From contig UCBZ01000004.1 of NCBI GenBank assembly GCA_900470775.1, positions 38,057 to 102,056 on the forward strand: a stretch of 64,000 nt of DNA. Reading direction: 5' to 3'. Made by a program: the position numbers and the translations under genes. Positions 37,704 through 47,022 of the stretch are shown here, piece after piece. Numbering within the stretch: position 1 is the stretch's first letter; each line of letters opens with the position of its first letter. This DNA comes from Hyphomicrobiales bacterium. GTDB taxonomy: Bacteria; Pseudomonadota; Alphaproteobacteria; Rhizobiales; Beijerinckiaceae. The notes under the pieces are model-generated. The model was given only the letters and a program-made list of their open reading frames with translations. It did no database searches and was not told the origin of the DNA.

Positions 37704-38156
37704 TTATATCGTGAAATCTCCGTCGCCGGCCGCCGCGCCAAAGACAGCCTCATCCTGCGCGCGGCGACAGAGTTCCTCGACAGTGATGCCGTCCAGCACT
37801 GTCAGAAAGGCCTGCGAGGCGCGCATCACCTCCGGCCCGATCACGTCGTCGACCAGGCGCGAATGCGGCGTCGGCCCGAGCCCGTCGTCGCCAGCTTCCT
37901 GCATGGCCGCGCGTGCGATGTCGCCGGCGGTGATCCTGCGGCGCTCGCGAGCCAGTTCGTAGCCGCCGCGCGGGCCGCGCACGCCCTTGAGGATGCCGAC
38001 CCTGACAAGAGCCTGCAACAGCGTTTCGAGATGGCGCGGCGGCAGATCGTGCCGTGCCGCGAGATGCTTGGCCGCGACTGGCGAGGGCCGCGCATGCAGG
38101 GCGATGTCGACCACCGCTGCAATCGCGAGCTGGCTGCGGCGGGATAGCAGGATCAC
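37704..38156 (-). CDS. Rrf2-family transcriptional regulator
   Basis: A 150-aa winged-helix regulator. The N-terminus [19 protein letters not shown] and the wing segment [21 protein letters not shown] are diagnostic of Rrf2. The three-cysteine iron-sulfur ligand set of IscR, NsrR and RirA near residues 92-106 is missing; the only cysteine is in VEELCRRA near residue 130. It therefore resembles cluster-free members such as CymR, a cysteine-metabolism regulator. It overlaps dut by ATGA and precedes cysK, its most likely target. Confidence 0.88.
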   Translation of the reverse strand: MILLSRRSQLAIAAVVDIALHARPSPVAAKHLAARHDLPPRHLETLLQALVRVGILKGVRGPRGGYELARERRRITAGDIARAAMQEAGDDGLGPTPHSRLVDDVIGPEVMRASQAFLTVLDGITVEELCRRAQDEAVFGAAAGDGDFTI

Positions 38157-38662
38157 GCGACGGCTCCCTTCGGCGCCATGTCGCCATGGCCCTTCGCCGC
38201 ATCCGAAACGCCGGTCGAACCGAAGCCGCCCGCGCCGCGCCCGGTCTGGTCGAGCACTGCGACCTCGACCGGCGTCACCCGCGTCACCGGCGCGATCACG
38301 AGTTGCGCGATCCGGTCGCCATGGCGGATGGTGAAGGGCGCTTGCCCATGATTGATCAGGATGGTCTTCACCTCGCCGCGATAATCGCTGTCGATCGTGC
38401 CCGGCGCGTTCAGCACCGTGACGCCATGCTTGGCCGCAAGCCCGGAACGCGGCCGCACCTGCGCCTCGAAACCGTCCGGCAATTGCAGGGCGAGCCCGGT
38501 CGGCACAAGCGCCCGCGCGCCGGGCGCGAGCTCCAGCGCCTCGCCTTCGCTGAGCGCGGCGCGCAGATCCATGCCGGCCGCGCCGGCGCTCTCATAGGCC
38601 GGCAGCGGCAGATCGCCGCCATGCGGCAGGCGCAGGAAAGCGACGCTGACCATGTCGCTCAC
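38153..38662 (-). CDS. dut: dUTP diphosphatase
   Basis: Trimeric dUTPase hydrolysing dUTP to dUMP, keeping uracil out of DNA. It is 169 aa from the GTG that overlaps the coaBC stop (GTGA), or 166 aa from the ATG at 38653. The five family motifs are visible: AGMDLRA, PRSGLA, the catalytic-Asp motif [22 protein letters not shown] and the C-terminal [11 protein letters not shown] arm. About 17 residues follow the arm. It lies between coaBC and the Rrf2 gene, overlapping both by 4 bp. Confidence 0.95.
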   Translation of the reverse strand: MSDMVSVAFLRLPHGGDLPLPAYESAGAAGMDLRAALSEGEALELAPGARALVPTGLALQLPDGFEAQVRPRSGLAAKHGVTVLNAPGTIDSDYRGEVKTILINHGQAPFTIRHGDRIAQLVIAPVTRVTPVEVAVLDQTGRGAGGFGSTGVSDAAKGHGDMAPKGAVA

Positions 38663-39930
38663 GTCCCCGCCCGCATGGCGGCAAGCCGCGCGATATGGGC
38701 GACGAGCCGGGTCGCGACCTCCTGCTTGGCCAATGTCGGCCAGCTCTCGACGCCGTCCCGCGTCACCAGATGCACGGTGTTGGCGTCCCCGCCCATCACC
38801 CCGGTGCCGCCGACATCATTGGCGACGATCAGGTCGCAGCCCTTCTTGGCCAGCTTCGCCTGCGCATAGGCGATGACATTCTCCGTTTCGGCCGCAAAGC
38901 CGACGACCAGACCCGGCCGGCCGCTTTGCCGATGCGCGACGGTGGCGAGGATGTCGGGGTTCTCGATCAGGGCGAGCGGCGGCAGGCCGCTGCCGTCCTT
39001 CTTCATCTTCTCCGTCGCCTCATCGGCGACGCGCCAATCGGCAACGGCCGCGGAGAAGATCGCGATATCGGCCGGCAGCGCGGCCTCGACAGCCGCCAGC
39101 ATCTCGCGGGCGGATTCGACACGGATCGTCTCGACGCCGTCGGGATCGGCAATCGTGACGGGGCCGGAGACCAGCGTCACCCGCGCACCGGCGGCCGCGG
39201 CCGCTGCGGCGATGGCATGGCCTTGCTTGCCCGAGGAGCGGTTGGCGATGTAGCGCACCGGGTCGATCGCCTCATGCGTCGGTCCCGAGGTCACCAGCAC
39301 ATGCTGGCCGGCGAGCGGTCCCTGCGTGCTGGCGCCTCCGGGCAGCCGGCCGAGGAAACCGATCGCGCGCTGGCACGGCGCTTCGCCGGCCAAAGCCAGC
39401 TCGATCGCGGCCAGGATTTCCGCCGGTTCGGCCATGCGGCCCGGCCCGCTCTCGCCGCGCTCCGCCATGGCGCCCGAATTGGGCCCGACGACGAGGACAC
39501 CGTCCTTCTCGAGCTGCGCCATGTTCCGCCGCGTCGCCGGGTGCTGCCACATCCGCGGGTTCATCGCCGGCGCGATCAGCACGCGCTTGTCGGTGGCGAG
39601 CAGGGCGGTGGAGGCGAGATCGTTGGCCAGCCCCGTCGCCATCTTGGCGATCAGGTCGGCGGTGGCCGGCGCCACGACCAAAAGATCAGTCGAGCGCGAC
39701 AGCGCGATATGGCCGATATCGGCCTCGTCGGTCAGCGAGAACAGATCGGTGAAGCAGCGCTCGCCCGCCAGCGACGAGACGGCGAGCGGCGTCACGAACT
39801 CCGCGCCGGCCTTGGTCAGGATGCAGCGCGAACTGATTCCACGATCCTTCAGCCGGCGGATCAGTTCCAGGCACTTATAGGCGGCAATGCCGCCGCCGAT
39901 GATCAGGAGAATGGAGCGTGAGGCGGACAA
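38659..39930 (-). CDS. coaBC: Bifunctional phosphopantothenoylcysteine decarboxylase/synthetase
   Basis: Coenzyme A biosynthesis enzyme, 423 aa. The FMN-dependent CoaC domain (about 1-185) has [16 protein letters not shown], the His-containing [11 protein letters not shown] and the Cys-free substrate segment [13 protein letters not shown]. The CoaB domain (about 205-423) has [27 protein letters not shown], and the dimerisation-loop lysine is in EKMKKDGSG. Both activities look intact. It heads a minus-strand chain, with dut coupled by GTGA. Confidence 0.95.
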   Translation of the reverse strand: MSASRSILLIIGGGIAAYKCLELIRRLKDRGISSRCILTKAGAEFVTPLAVSSLAGERCFTDLFSLTDEADIGHIALSRSTDLLVVAPATADLIAKMATGLANDLASTALLATDKRVLIAPAMNPRMWQHPATRRNMAQLEKDGVLVVGPNSGAMAERGESGPGRMAEPAEILAAIELALAGEAPCQRAIGFLGRLPGGASTQGPLAGQHVLVTSGPTHEAIDPVRYIANRSSGKQGHAIAAAAAAAGARVTLVSGPVTIADPDGVETIRVESAREMLAAVEAALPADIAIFSAAVADWRVADEATEKMKKDGSGLPPLALIENPDILATVAHRQSGRPGLVVGFAAETENVIAYAQAKLAKKGCDLIVANDVGGTGVMGGDANTVHLVTRDGVESWPTLAKQEVATRLVAHIARLAAMRAGT

Positions 39931-39987
39931 GGCGGGGCTCCTGGGCCTTGGGATGCTGGTGTCGTAGCATTGGGTGTGGGGCGCGGG

Positions 39988-40134
39988 GAACCCTCTCCCG
40001 GAGGGAGAGGGCCGGGTGAGGGGTCGGCCGTTGGACGCTGCGGCCGTGCCCTAACCGCCGCTGCGGTGACGATTTTGCCCAACTGGGCCAGGGGCCGACA
40101 CCTTGCCCCTACCCCTCTCCTTACAGGAGAGGGG
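39988..40134. repeat. Two short palindromes of the CCTCTCC/GGAGAGG type
   Basis: CCCTCTCCCGGAGGGAGAGGG near 39990-40010 and CCCCTCTCCTTACAGGAGAGGGG near 40111-40134 each fold on themselves. They occupy the gap between amn and coaBC, both transcribed on the minus strand. They could act as terminators or mRNA-end stabilisers for amn, and are typical of small intergenic repeats in rhizobial genomes. Confidence 0.6.
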
Positions 40135-40150
40135 TTCCCGCGCTCTTCCC

Positions 40151-41605
40151 TCACCGGAACGGCGGCTCGTCGAAGCTCCGCAGCTTCCGCGAATGGATCG
40201 TCGAGCCCGCCTCCTTCAGCTTCTCCAGCGCCGCCAGCCCGATCTTGAGATGCTCGCTGACGGCGCGCTCATAGAAGGCGTTCGCCGCGCCCGGCAGCTT
40301 GATCTCGCCATGCAGCGGCTTGTCAGAGACGCAGAGCAGCGTGCCATAGGGCACCCGCAGCCTGTAGCCCTGCGCGGCGATGGTGCCCGATTCCATGTCG
40401 ACCGCGATGGCGCGCGACAGGTTGATCCGGCGGCGCTCCTTGGTCCAGCGCAGCTCCCAGTTGCGGTCGTCCTGCGTCACCACCGTGCCGGTGCGCAGGC
40501 GGTTCTTCAGCTTGTCGCCCTTCTCGCCGGTGACCTCGGCGGCAGCCTCCTGCAGCGCGACCTGCACCTCGGCCAGCGCTGGAATCGGGATATCGGGCGG
40601 CACCAATTCGTCGAGAATGCCGTCCTGGCGAAGATAGGCATGGGCCAGCACATAGTCGCCGATGATCTGTGTTTGGCGCAGGCCCCCGCAATGGCCGACC
40701 ATCAGCCAGCAATTGGGCCGCAGCACCGCGAGATGGTCGGTGATGTTCTTGGCGTTGGAGGGACCGACGCCGATATTGACCAGCGTGGCGCCCTCGCCGT
40801 TCTCGCGGATCAGGTGATAGGCCGGCATCTGGAAGCGGTGCCAGGGCGACGACATCACCCGCTCGGCGGCGCTGACATCGACGCCGTCGCGCTCGATCCG
40901 GACCCCGCCCGGCGTGACCAGCGCCAGCGCCGTGCCGGCCTCGATCTCGGCGAGCGCCAGCCGCACGAACTGGTCGACATAGCGGTGGTAATTGGTCAGC
41001 AGCACCCAGGGCTGCACGGCGCGCCAGTCGGTGCCGGTGTAATGCACCAGCCGGCGCAGCGAATAATCCACGCGCACCGCATCGAACAGCGAGAGCGGCC
41101 GCGGCTCGCCCTCGACGATGTCGAAGGTGCCGTCGGCGATCTCGTCGCCGACCAGCGAGAGCAGCGGCGTCGGGAAATACCGTGCCAGTTCCGCAGCCGT
41201 GACCTTGCCGCGTCCGAGCTCGTCGCCGCCGTCCAGCGCATAGGGGTAGGGGATTTCCTGCGAGCTGATCCCGGTCTCAATCGTCGCGCCATACTCCTCG
41301 ACCAGTGGCTGGAGTTGATCGAGCAGATAGCTTCGGAATTCGGCCGGCTGCGTCACCGTGGTCGAATAGACGCCCGGAGCCGCGAATTTGGCATAGCCGC
41401 GCCGTGTCGCGGCAGGCAGTTTCGAGGGCTCGTAGGTGACGCGCAGCAGCGGGTAGCGATAGCGCGCCCGTTCCTCGGCGGTCGGCGCCTGCCCCGTCTC
41501 GAAAAAGCGCTGCAGATCATCGCGCAGCGCCGCCCTTGCTTCCGCATAGAGCGTCTCGAGCCTGTCGACGGCGGCGGCTGGGGTGGCGGCTGTCTCGAAC
41601 GTCAT
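40151..41605 (-). CDS. amn: AMP nucleosidase
   Basis: Cleaves AMP to adenine and ribose 5-phosphate, regulating the adenylate pool. The 484-aa length matches E. coli Amn (484). The N-terminal regulatory domain (about 1-175) contains YEPSKLPAATRRGYAKFAAPGVYSTTVTQP. The catalytic PNP-fold domain has NIGVGPSNAKNITDHLAVLRP, MVGHCGGLRQTQIIGDYVLAH and AIAVDMESGTIAAQGYRLRVP with the nucleoside-binding ME. It stands alone on the minus strand; the 183-bp upstream gap contains the promoter of the divergent SRPBCC operon. Confidence 0.95.
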   Translation of the reverse strand: MTFETAATPAAAVDRLETLYAEARAALRDDLQRFFETGQAPTAEERARYRYPLLRVTYEPSKLPAATRRGYAKFAAPGVYSTTVTQPAEFRSYLLDQLQPLVEEYGATIETGISSQEIPYPYALDGGDELGRGKVTAAELARYFPTPLLSLVGDEIADGTFDIVEGEPRPLSLFDAVRVDYSLRRLVHYTGTDWRAVQPWVLLTNYHRYVDQFVRLALAEIEAGTALALVTPGGVRIERDGVDVSAAERVMSSPWHRFQMPAYHLIRENGEGATLVNIGVGPSNAKNITDHLAVLRPNCWLMVGHCGGLRQTQIIGDYVLAHAYLRQDGILDELVPPDIPIPALAEVQVALQEAAAEVTGEKGDKLKNRLRTGTVVTQDDRNWELRWTKERRRINLSRAIAVDMESGTIAAQGYRLRVPYGTLLCVSDKPLHGEIKLPGAANAFYERAVSEHLKIGLAALEKLKEAGSTIHSRKLRSFDEPPFR

Positions 41606-41690
41606 GGGCGAGCGCGTCCTTTCGTTCGGTCGAGCTTTAGCCGCGGCGTACGTCGCGTGACAACTGCCAGCCTCTGACAGCGGGCGCGGG

Positions 41691-41719
41691 TTGACTCTGG
41701 ATCGACCCTCTTTTACTAA
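41691..41719 (+). promoter_or_regulatory. Sigma-70-type promoter for the SRPBCC operon
   Basis: TTGACT (41691-41696), a 17-base spacer, and TACTAA (41714-41719) form a good vegetative promoter. An AT-rich block immediately downstream (41721-41737) contains AGTTAACTAAT, which resembles a sequence in front of the ArsR gene at 47.9 kb and may be an operator. Confidence 0.6.
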
Positions 41720-41788
41720 ACCAATAAGTTAACTAATGCGCCTGCCCGACAGGGCACGAGGGCGCTTCGGGTGAAGGAAACCGCCGCC

Positions 41789-42328
41789 GTGAAAACCATT
41801 CTGCTCGGCCTTGTTGCCCTCGTTGTCGTCACGGTCGCCATCGTGCTCATCCTCGCCGCGATGAAGCCCGACAGCTTCCAGGTCCAGCGTTCCATCGCGA
41901 TCAATGCGCCGCCGGAGCGCATCCAGCCGCTGATCGCCGACTTCAAGGCCTGGGGCGCCTGGTCGCCCTGGGAGAAGAAGGACCTCGCCATGAAGCGCAG
42001 CTTCAGCGGTGCAGAAAGCGGGGTCGGCGCGCGCTACGCCTGGGAGGGCGACAAGAATGTCGGGCGCGGCAGCATGGAGATCGTCGAGGCGGCGCCGTCC
42101 AGGGTCGCGCTGAAGCTCGATTTCATCGCGCCCTTCGAGGCTCATAACGATGCCGTCTTTGCCCTGCAGCCTCAGGGCCAGATGACGAATGTTATCTGGA
42201 CCATGACCGGGCCGACGCCGTTTGTCGGCAAGATCATCCATGTCTTCATGAACATGGACCGCATGGTCGGCGGCGATTTCGAGGCCGGGCTTGCGGCGAT
42301 GAAAGCCGCGGCAGAACGCCCGGTCTGA
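41789..42328 (+). CDS. SRPBCC-family protein with N-terminal membrane helix
   Basis: A 179-aa START/Bet v 1-fold protein, family 'polyketide cyclase / SRPBCC'. Residues about 2-23 (KTILLGLVALVVVTVAIVLIL) form a membrane anchor, followed by the ligand-binding fold with INAPPERIQPLIADFKAWGAWSPWEK and the C-terminal helix. I start at the GTG at 41789, which has AAGGAAA about 9 bases upstream; a GTG at 41771 is the alternative. It is the first gene of an operon with DUF1579 and VOC genes. The ligand is unknown. Confidence 0.82.
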   Translation: MKTILLGLVALVVVTVAIVLILAAMKPDSFQVQRSIAINAPPERIQPLIADFKAWGAWSPWEKKDLAMKRSFSGAESGVGARYAWEGDKNVGRGSMEIVEAAPSRVALKLDFIAPFEAHNDAVFALQPQGQMTNVIWTMTGPTPFVGKIIHVFMNMDRMVGGDFEAGLAAMKAAAERPV

Positions 42329-42367
42329 GGCTCTTTCGGAACAACCACAACCAGGGAGGAGAAGCCT

Positions 42368-42847
42368 ATGTTTGCAAAGCCGCAGAAGGAACACGACTGG
42401 CTGCACCAGCTCGTCGGCGAATGGACTTCGGAGATGGACTGCGCGATGGGCCCCGACCAGCCCCGGCAGAAATCGAAGGGCAAGGAGAGCGTCCGCTCGC
42501 TCGGCGGAATGTGGACGCTCGGCGAAGGCGAGGGCGAGATGCCCGACGGCACGACCGGCAAGACGCTGATCACGCTCGGCTTCGATCCGGCAAAAGGCCG
42601 CTTCGTCGGCAGCTTCATCGGTTCGATGATGACGCATCTCTGGCTCTATGACGGCACGCTCGACGACAGCGGCAAGGTCCTGACTCTCGACAGCGCGGGG
42701 CCGAGCATGGCAGGCAACGGCACGCTCGCGCCCTATCGCGACGTCGTCACCATCGTCAGCCCCGACCACCGCATCCTGTCTTCCTATACCCCCGACGGAA
42801 ATGGCGGCTGGACCGAGTTCATGACCGCGCATTACCGCAAGGCCTGA
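42368..42847 (+). CDS. DUF1579 domain protein
   Basis: A 159-aa soluble protein of the DUF1579 family (lipocalin-like beta barrel, function unknown). The N-terminus has EHDWLHQLVGEWTSEMDC, followed by EGEGEMPDGTTGKTLITLGFDP, which is typical. A strong AGGGAGGAGAAG ribosome site precedes the ATG. It lies 39 bp after the SRPBCC gene and 24 bp before the VOC gene. This trio often travels together in proteobacteria, commonly with an ArsR regulator. Confidence 0.85.
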   Translation: MFAKPQKEHDWLHQLVGEWTSEMDCAMGPDQPRQKSKGKESVRSLGGMWTLGEGEGEMPDGTTGKTLITLGFDPAKGRFVGSFIGSMMTHLWLYDGTLDDSGKVLTLDSAGPSMAGNGTLAPYRDVVTIVSPDHRILSSYTPDGNGGWTEFMTAHYRKA

Positions 42848-42871
42848 TGTTTCCCGAAAAAGCAGAGGGAT

Positions 42872-43309
42872 ATGACGATGAAGCTCTCCACCTATCTGAT
42901 GTTCGACGGCAATTGCCGCGAGGCCTTCACGCTCTACCAGACCGTGCTCGGCGGCAATCTGGCGGCGATGATGGACCACAGGGGCACGCCGGCCGAGGAG
43001 CATGTGCCGGAGGCATGGAAGGACAAGATCCTGCATGCCTGCCTGGAGATCGAGGGCCAGCTGCTGATGGCCTCGGATGCGCCGCCCGAGCGTAGCGACG
43101 GCCCGATGCGCAGCGTCTCCGTCTCGGTCAATGTGCCCGAGGTCGCCGAGGCTGAGCGCATCTTCGCCGGCCTGGCGGAAGGCGCGACGATCATGATGCC
43201 GATGGCCGAGACCTTCTGGTCGCCGCGCTTCGGCATGCTGCGCGACCGTTTCGGCACCAACTGGATGATCGGCGCCGACATGCCGGTCGACAAGGCGAGT
43301 TGCGGCTGA
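42872..43309 (+). CDS. VOC-family protein, PhnB-like
   Basis: A 145-aa vicinal-oxygen-chelate fold protein of the PhnB/'3-demethylubiquinone methyltransferase-like' subgroup. The sequence has two beta-alpha-beta repeats: LSTYLMFDGNCREAFTLYQTVLGG and, after the central part, VNVPEVAEAERIFAGLAEGA, ending RFGMLRDRFGTNWMIG. PhnB-like proteins usually lack the catalytic metal set and their role is undefined. The alternative start at 42878 is two codons in. It is the last gene of the SRPBCC-DUF1579-VOC operon. Confidence 0.85.
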   Translation: MTMKLSTYLMFDGNCREAFTLYQTVLGGNLAAMMDHRGTPAEEHVPEAWKDKILHACLEIEGQLLMASDAPPERSDGPMRSVSVSVNVPEVAEAERIFAGLAEGATIMMPMAETFWSPRFGMLRDRFGTNWMIGADMPVDKASCG

Positions 43310-43318
43310 TCCACGGGC

Positions 43319-43416
43319 GTCATTCTCGGGCTTGACCCGAGAATCTCTTACCGGATGGAGCGACAAAAAAGCGCCGTCCTCGTCACGAGATGCCCGGGTC
43401 AAGCCCGGGCATGACG
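43319..43416. repeat. Paired palindromic element between VOC and ubiB
   Basis: Two hairpins with CGGGCTTGACCCG-type cores: CATTCTCGGGCTTGACCCGAGAAT-like at 43321-43344 and GATGCCCGGGTCAAGCCCGGGCAT-like at about 43389-43412. It lies between convergent genes. The layout matches the elements at 14.5 and 45.0 kb. Confidence 0.8.
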
Positions 43417-43430
43417 GCCGCGGCAGCGCG

Positions 43431-44987
43431 CTACCTCAGCACAGCCCAGGCGATCAGCGCCGCGATCACCCAGAGCGCGTAAGTGCCCCAGCGGCTGCGC
43501 TGGGCTTCGGCCCGGCCGATCGCGGCGACGCTGCGCTCGTCGAGCGAAAAGCCGTGGCGCGAGGCGTCCTCGAGCTGGCCGAGCACGCGTTCGGCCCGGC
43601 TGAGCGTCTCCGGCAAGCGGGCAAGGCTGCCGAACAGGGATTGCGCGCCCCGCCCCGCCTCCTCGATGCGCCCGAGCGGCCCGAGATTGCGGGCGATCCA
43701 GTCGCGCACCACCGGCTCCGCCGTCGTCCACATGTCGAGATGCGGGTCGAGCGTACGCGCGACGCCCTCGACCACGACCATCGTCTTCTGCAGCATGACG
43801 AGTTCGGTGCGGGTCGCCATGTCGAACATGCCGGTGATCTCGAACAGCAGGGTCAGCACCTTCGCCATCGAGATCTGGTCGGCGCTCTTGTCGTGGATCG
43901 GCTCGCCCACCGCCCGGATCGCCTGCGCGAAATCGGCGACGTCATGGTGCAGCGGCACATAGCCGGCCTCGAAATGCACCTCGGCGACGCGGCGGTAGTC
44001 GCGGGTGATGAAGCCGAGCAGGATCTCGGCGAGGAAGCGCCGTTCCTTCAGGCCGAGACGGCCCATGATGCCGCCATCGACCGCAACCAGCCGCCCCTGC
44101 GCATCGACGAACAGGTTTCCCGGATGCATGTCGGCATGGAAGAAGCCGTCGCGGATCGCATGTTTCAGGAAGGACTGGATGACGTTGCGCCCGAGTTCCG
44201 GCAAATCATGGCCGGCGGCGCGCAGCCCGTCGATGTCGGACAGCCGGACGCCGTCGATCCATTCATCGACCAGCATTTCGCGCGCGGTCAGCTGCCAGTC
44301 GGGCTGCGGCACCCGGAAATCGGCGTCCTCCCTGGTGTTCTCGGCGAATTCGGAGAGCGCGGCTGCTTCGAGCCGCAGGTCCATTTCCATCGTCACGGAG
44401 CGCGCCAGCGTCTCGACCACGCCGGTGAAGCGCAGCCGGCGCGCTTCCGCCGAGCGGCTCTCGGCCAGCTCGGCCCCGAAACGCATGGCGGCGAGATCGC
44501 GATGAAAGCGGTCGCGGATGCCGGGCCGCAGGATCTTGACCGCGACCTCGCGGCCGTCCGCCAGCCGGGCGCGATGCACCTGCGCGATCGAGGCTGCCGC
44601 GACTGGCTCGCTGAATTCGGGGAAGATTGCCGCGAGGGGCTGCCCATGCGCCGCCTCGACGATGGCGCGGGCTTGCGCTGTCGGGAAGGGCGGCATCCGG
44701 TCCTGCAGGGCCGAGAGATCCGACGCGATCTTCATGCCGACGACATCGGGCCGCGTCGCCAGGAACTGGCCGAACTTGACATAGGACGGTCCCAGCCGCG
44801 TCAGCGCAGCCGCAAGCCGGGTCGCCGAGGTGCCGGCGCCGCGCCGCTCGATCAGCCGCCCGAGCCGGATCAGACCGCGCGCCAGCGGCGGCAATACGGA
44901 CGGATCGACCAGCGCCAACGCGCCTTCCCGGGCCAGCACGAAGCCGACGCGGGCGGTACGCGCGAGATGGAACAGCGAGGAGATCAT
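43431..44987 (-). CDS. ubiB: UbiB-family ubiquinone biosynthesis protein (ABC1/ADCK kinase fold)
   Basis: A 518-aa atypical kinase-like protein needed for ubiquinone synthesis or ubiquinone-intermediate handling. The family-defining KxGQ motif is in SYVKFGQFLATRPD. AAASIAQVHRARLADGREVAVKILRPG carries the Ala-rich nucleotide loop and VAIK-like lysine. FFHADMHPGNLFVDAQG is the catalytic loop and AVDGGIMGRLG the metal-binding loop. One C-terminal membrane helix lies in the last 20 residues. It follows ubiE on the same strand with a 103-bp gap filled by a palindromic element. Confidence 0.93.
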   Translation of the reverse strand: MISSLFHLARTARVGFVLAREGALALVDPSVLPPLARGLIRLGRLIERRGAGTSATRLAAALTRLGPSYVKFGQFLATRPDVVGMKIASDLSALQDRMPPFPTAQARAIVEAAHGQPLAAIFPEFSEPVAAASIAQVHRARLADGREVAVKILRPGIRDRFHRDLAAMRFGAELAESRSAEARRLRFTGVVETLARSVTMEMDLRLEAAALSEFAENTREDADFRVPQPDWQLTAREMLVDEWIDGVRLSDIDGLRAAGHDLPELGRNVIQSFLKHAIRDGFFHADMHPGNLFVDAQGRLVAVDGGIMGRLGLKERRFLAEILLGFITRDYRRVAEVHFEAGYVPLHHDVADFAQAIRAVGEPIHDKSADQISMAKVLTLLFEITGMFDMATRTELVMLQKTMVVVEGVARTLDPHLDMWTTAEPVVRDWIARNLGPLGRIEEAGRGAQSLFGSLARLPETLSRAERVLGQLEDASRHGFSLDERSVAAIGRAEAQRSRWGTYALWVIAALIAWAVLR

Positions 44988-44996
44988 GCGGCGATC

Positions 44997-45077
44997 GTCA
45001 TGGTCGGGCTTGACCCGACCATCTCATGACCGGGGGGCGCTGGTTTCCGAGATGCTCGGGTCGAGCCCGAGCACGAC
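44997..45077. repeat. Paired palindromic element between ubiE and ubiB
   Basis: GTCATGGTCGGGCTTGACCCGACCAT-like hairpin at about 44997-45022 and GATGCTCGGGTCGAGCCCGAGCA-like hairpin at about 45051-45073. It is the third copy of the tandem two-hairpin layout. It lies inside a same-strand gene pair, where it may influence ubiB expression. Confidence 0.8.
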
Positions 45078-45090
45078 GCGAGGCCCACGA

Positions 45091-45873
45091 TCACAGCTTC
45101 CAGCCCGAATGCAGCGCCACGACCCCGCCGGTCATCGGCGTGTATTTGGCGCGGCGGAAGCCGGCGGCCTCGATCATGCCCGCGAAAGCCTGCGGGCGCG
45201 GGAACTTCCGGATCGATTCGACGAGGTACTGGTAGGGCTCGGCCTCGCCCGTCACCATCCGGCCCATCGGCGGGATGACGTTGAAGGAATAGGCCTCATA
45301 GACCTTGTCCAGCAGCGGCACATCGACATGGCTGAATTCGAGACACAGGAAGCGCCCGCCGCGCTTGAGCACGCGATAGGCTTCCGCCAGCGCCTTGTCG
45401 ATGCGCGGCACGTTCCTGATGCCAAACGCGATCGTATAGGCGTCGAACTGGTTGTCGGGCAGGCCGAGTTCCTCGGCATTGCCCTGGACGAAACGAATCC
45501 GGTCGTCATCGGGAAAGCGCTTGGCGGCGCGGTCGCGGCCGACGCTGAGCATCTCCGCATTGATGTCGAGCACCGTGACGTCGGTCTGCGGCCCGCCGGC
45601 TTCCAGCACCGAAAACCCCACGTCGCCGGTGCCACCCGCGACGTCGAGATGGTGAAAGGGACGGTCCTTGGCCGGATTGACCGCGGTCAGGAGCGCGCTC
45701 TTCCAGGCCCGATGGAGGCCCGCCGACATCAAATCGTTCATCAGGTCGTAGCGGCCCGCGACCTTGTGGAAGACATCGTCGACCTTGGCCTGCTTCTCGC
45801 TGAGCGGCACGGTCTCGAAGCCGAAATGGGTGGTGTCGGGGGCTGCTGTCACGATCAGGCTGGCCTTGTGCAA
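45091..45873 (-). CDS. ubiE: Demethylmenaquinone/2-octaprenyl-6-methoxy-benzoquinol methyltransferase
   Basis: SAM-dependent C-methyltransferase of ubiquinone synthesis, 260 aa. UbiE signatures are [24 protein letters not shown] near the N-terminus, the SAM motif [13 protein letters not shown], and [29 protein letters not shown]. The C-terminus has the [19 protein letters not shown] ending typical of the family. It is divergent from mutM (95 bp between starts) and upstream of ubiB. Confidence 0.95.
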   Translation of the reverse strand: MHKASLIVTAAPDTTHFGFETVPLSEKQAKVDDVFHKVAGRYDLMNDLMSAGLHRAWKSALLTAVNPAKDRPFHHLDVAGGTGDVGFSVLEAGGPQTDVTVLDINAEMLSVGRDRAAKRFPDDDRIRFVQGNAEELGLPDNQFDAYTIAFGIRNVPRIDKALAEAYRVLKRGGRFLCLEFSHVDVPLLDKVYEAYSFNVIPPMGRMVTGEAEPYQYLVESIRKFPRPQAFAGMIEAAGFRRAKYTPMTGGVVALHSGWKL

Positions 45874-45968
45874 AATCTGTCTTGTTTTCGCCTGTGGCGA
45901 TGCATAGCCAAACCAGCGGGGCTTGTCGCGGGCCCTTTCGACGCAAGGCTTTACGAAGGTCGTTCCCG

Positions 45969-46871
45969 ATGCCCGAACTTCCCGAGGTCGAAACCGTTCG
46001 GCGCGGGCTGGAGCCCGCCATGCTGGGCCAGGTCTTCGCCCGCATCGAGCAGAACCGGCCCGATTTGCGCTTTCCCTTGCCCGGGCGTTTCGTCGAGCGG
46101 CTGACGGGACGGCGCGTCGAGGCCCTGTCGCGCCGCGCCAAATACCTGATCGCCGATCTCGACGACGGCCAGGCGCTGATCATGCATCTGGGCATGAGCG
46201 GGCGCTTCGTGGTGGAGGCGCCCGGCACGCCACCTGTCGAGCCCGGAGCCTATTACAACGAGATCGGCCGTCACCTGATCCACGACCATGTCGTCTTCCA
46301 CATGGGATCGGGCGCGCGCGTCACCTACAACGACGTCCGCCGCTTCGGCTTCATGGACCTCGTCCCGCGCGCCGATCTCGCCACATCCCGGCATTTCGCC
46401 GGCATGGGCATCGAGCCGCTCGGCAACGAACTCTCGGGCGAGACGCTGGCCAGGCTGTTTGCGAGCAAGTTCGCCCCGCTGAAGGCCGCCCTCCTCGATC
46501 AGCGGCTCGTGGCAGGCCTGGGCAATATCTATGTCTGCGAGGCGCTGTTCCGGGCGGGGCTCCACCCGGAAGCCGAAGCGGGCTCGATCGCGACACCGAC
46601 CGGCCGGCCGCGTCCCGTCGCGCATGAACTGGCGCGGATCATCCGGGAGGTGCTGGAGGAGGCGATCCTGTCTGGCGGCTCGACTTTGCGCGACTTCGCC
46701 CATGCCGACGGCTCGCTCGGTTATTTCCAGCACCGTTTCAGGGTCTATGACCGCGAGGGCGAGCCTTGCACGGCGCCGGGTTGCGGCATGATGGTGAAGC
46801 GGCTGGTCCAGTCCGGCCGCTCGACCTTCTATTGCGAGAGCTGCCAGCCGCGCGCGGTCGGACGCGGCTGA
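45969..46871 (+). CDS. mutM: Formamidopyrimidine-DNA glycosylase
   Basis: Base-excision repair enzyme removing 8-oxoguanine and Fapy lesions, 300 aa. It starts [14 protein letters not shown]: Pro2 is the Schiff-base nucleophile after Met removal and Glu3 the catalytic acid, which fixes the ATG at 45969. [13 protein letters not shown] [13 protein letters not shown] follows. [21 protein letters not shown] is the helix-two-turn-helix. The C-terminal zinc finger shows two Cys pairs (CTAPGCG and CESCQ). It is somewhat longer than E. coli MutM (269), as in other alphaproteobacteria. Confidence 0.96.
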   Translation: MPELPEVETVRRGLEPAMLGQVFARIEQNRPDLRFPLPGRFVERLTGRRVEALSRRAKYLIADLDDGQALIMHLGMSGRFVVEAPGTPPVEPGAYYNEIGRHLIHDHVVFHMGSGARVTYNDVRRFGFMDLVPRADLATSRHFAGMGIEPLGNELSGETLARLFASKFAPLKAALLDQRLVAGLGNIYVCEALFRAGLHPEAEAGSIATPTGRPRPVAHELARIIREVLEEAILSGGSTLRDFAHADGSLGYFQHRFRVYDREGEPCTAPGCGMMVKRLVQSGRSTFYCESCQPRAVGRG

Positions 46872-47022
46872 GCTGAGCCCCTTAACGCTTTGGCTGCTCC
46901 GGGAATTGGGGCTTTGAGTCGTCGTCGATCTCGCTCAGGGCCGGCCGGCTGATGCAGGCAAGCCCTCGATCTTTCTGATGGAACGGCCGGCCGATCCGGC
47001 CGACCTGCCGGGGCCGTTGCCG

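Noticed and set aside
43332..45029. A 565-codon plus-strand open frame opposite ubiB
   Set aside because: Shadow of ubiB; the composition is Asp/Arg/His-rich and lacks any domain, while ubiB has full kinase-like motifs.
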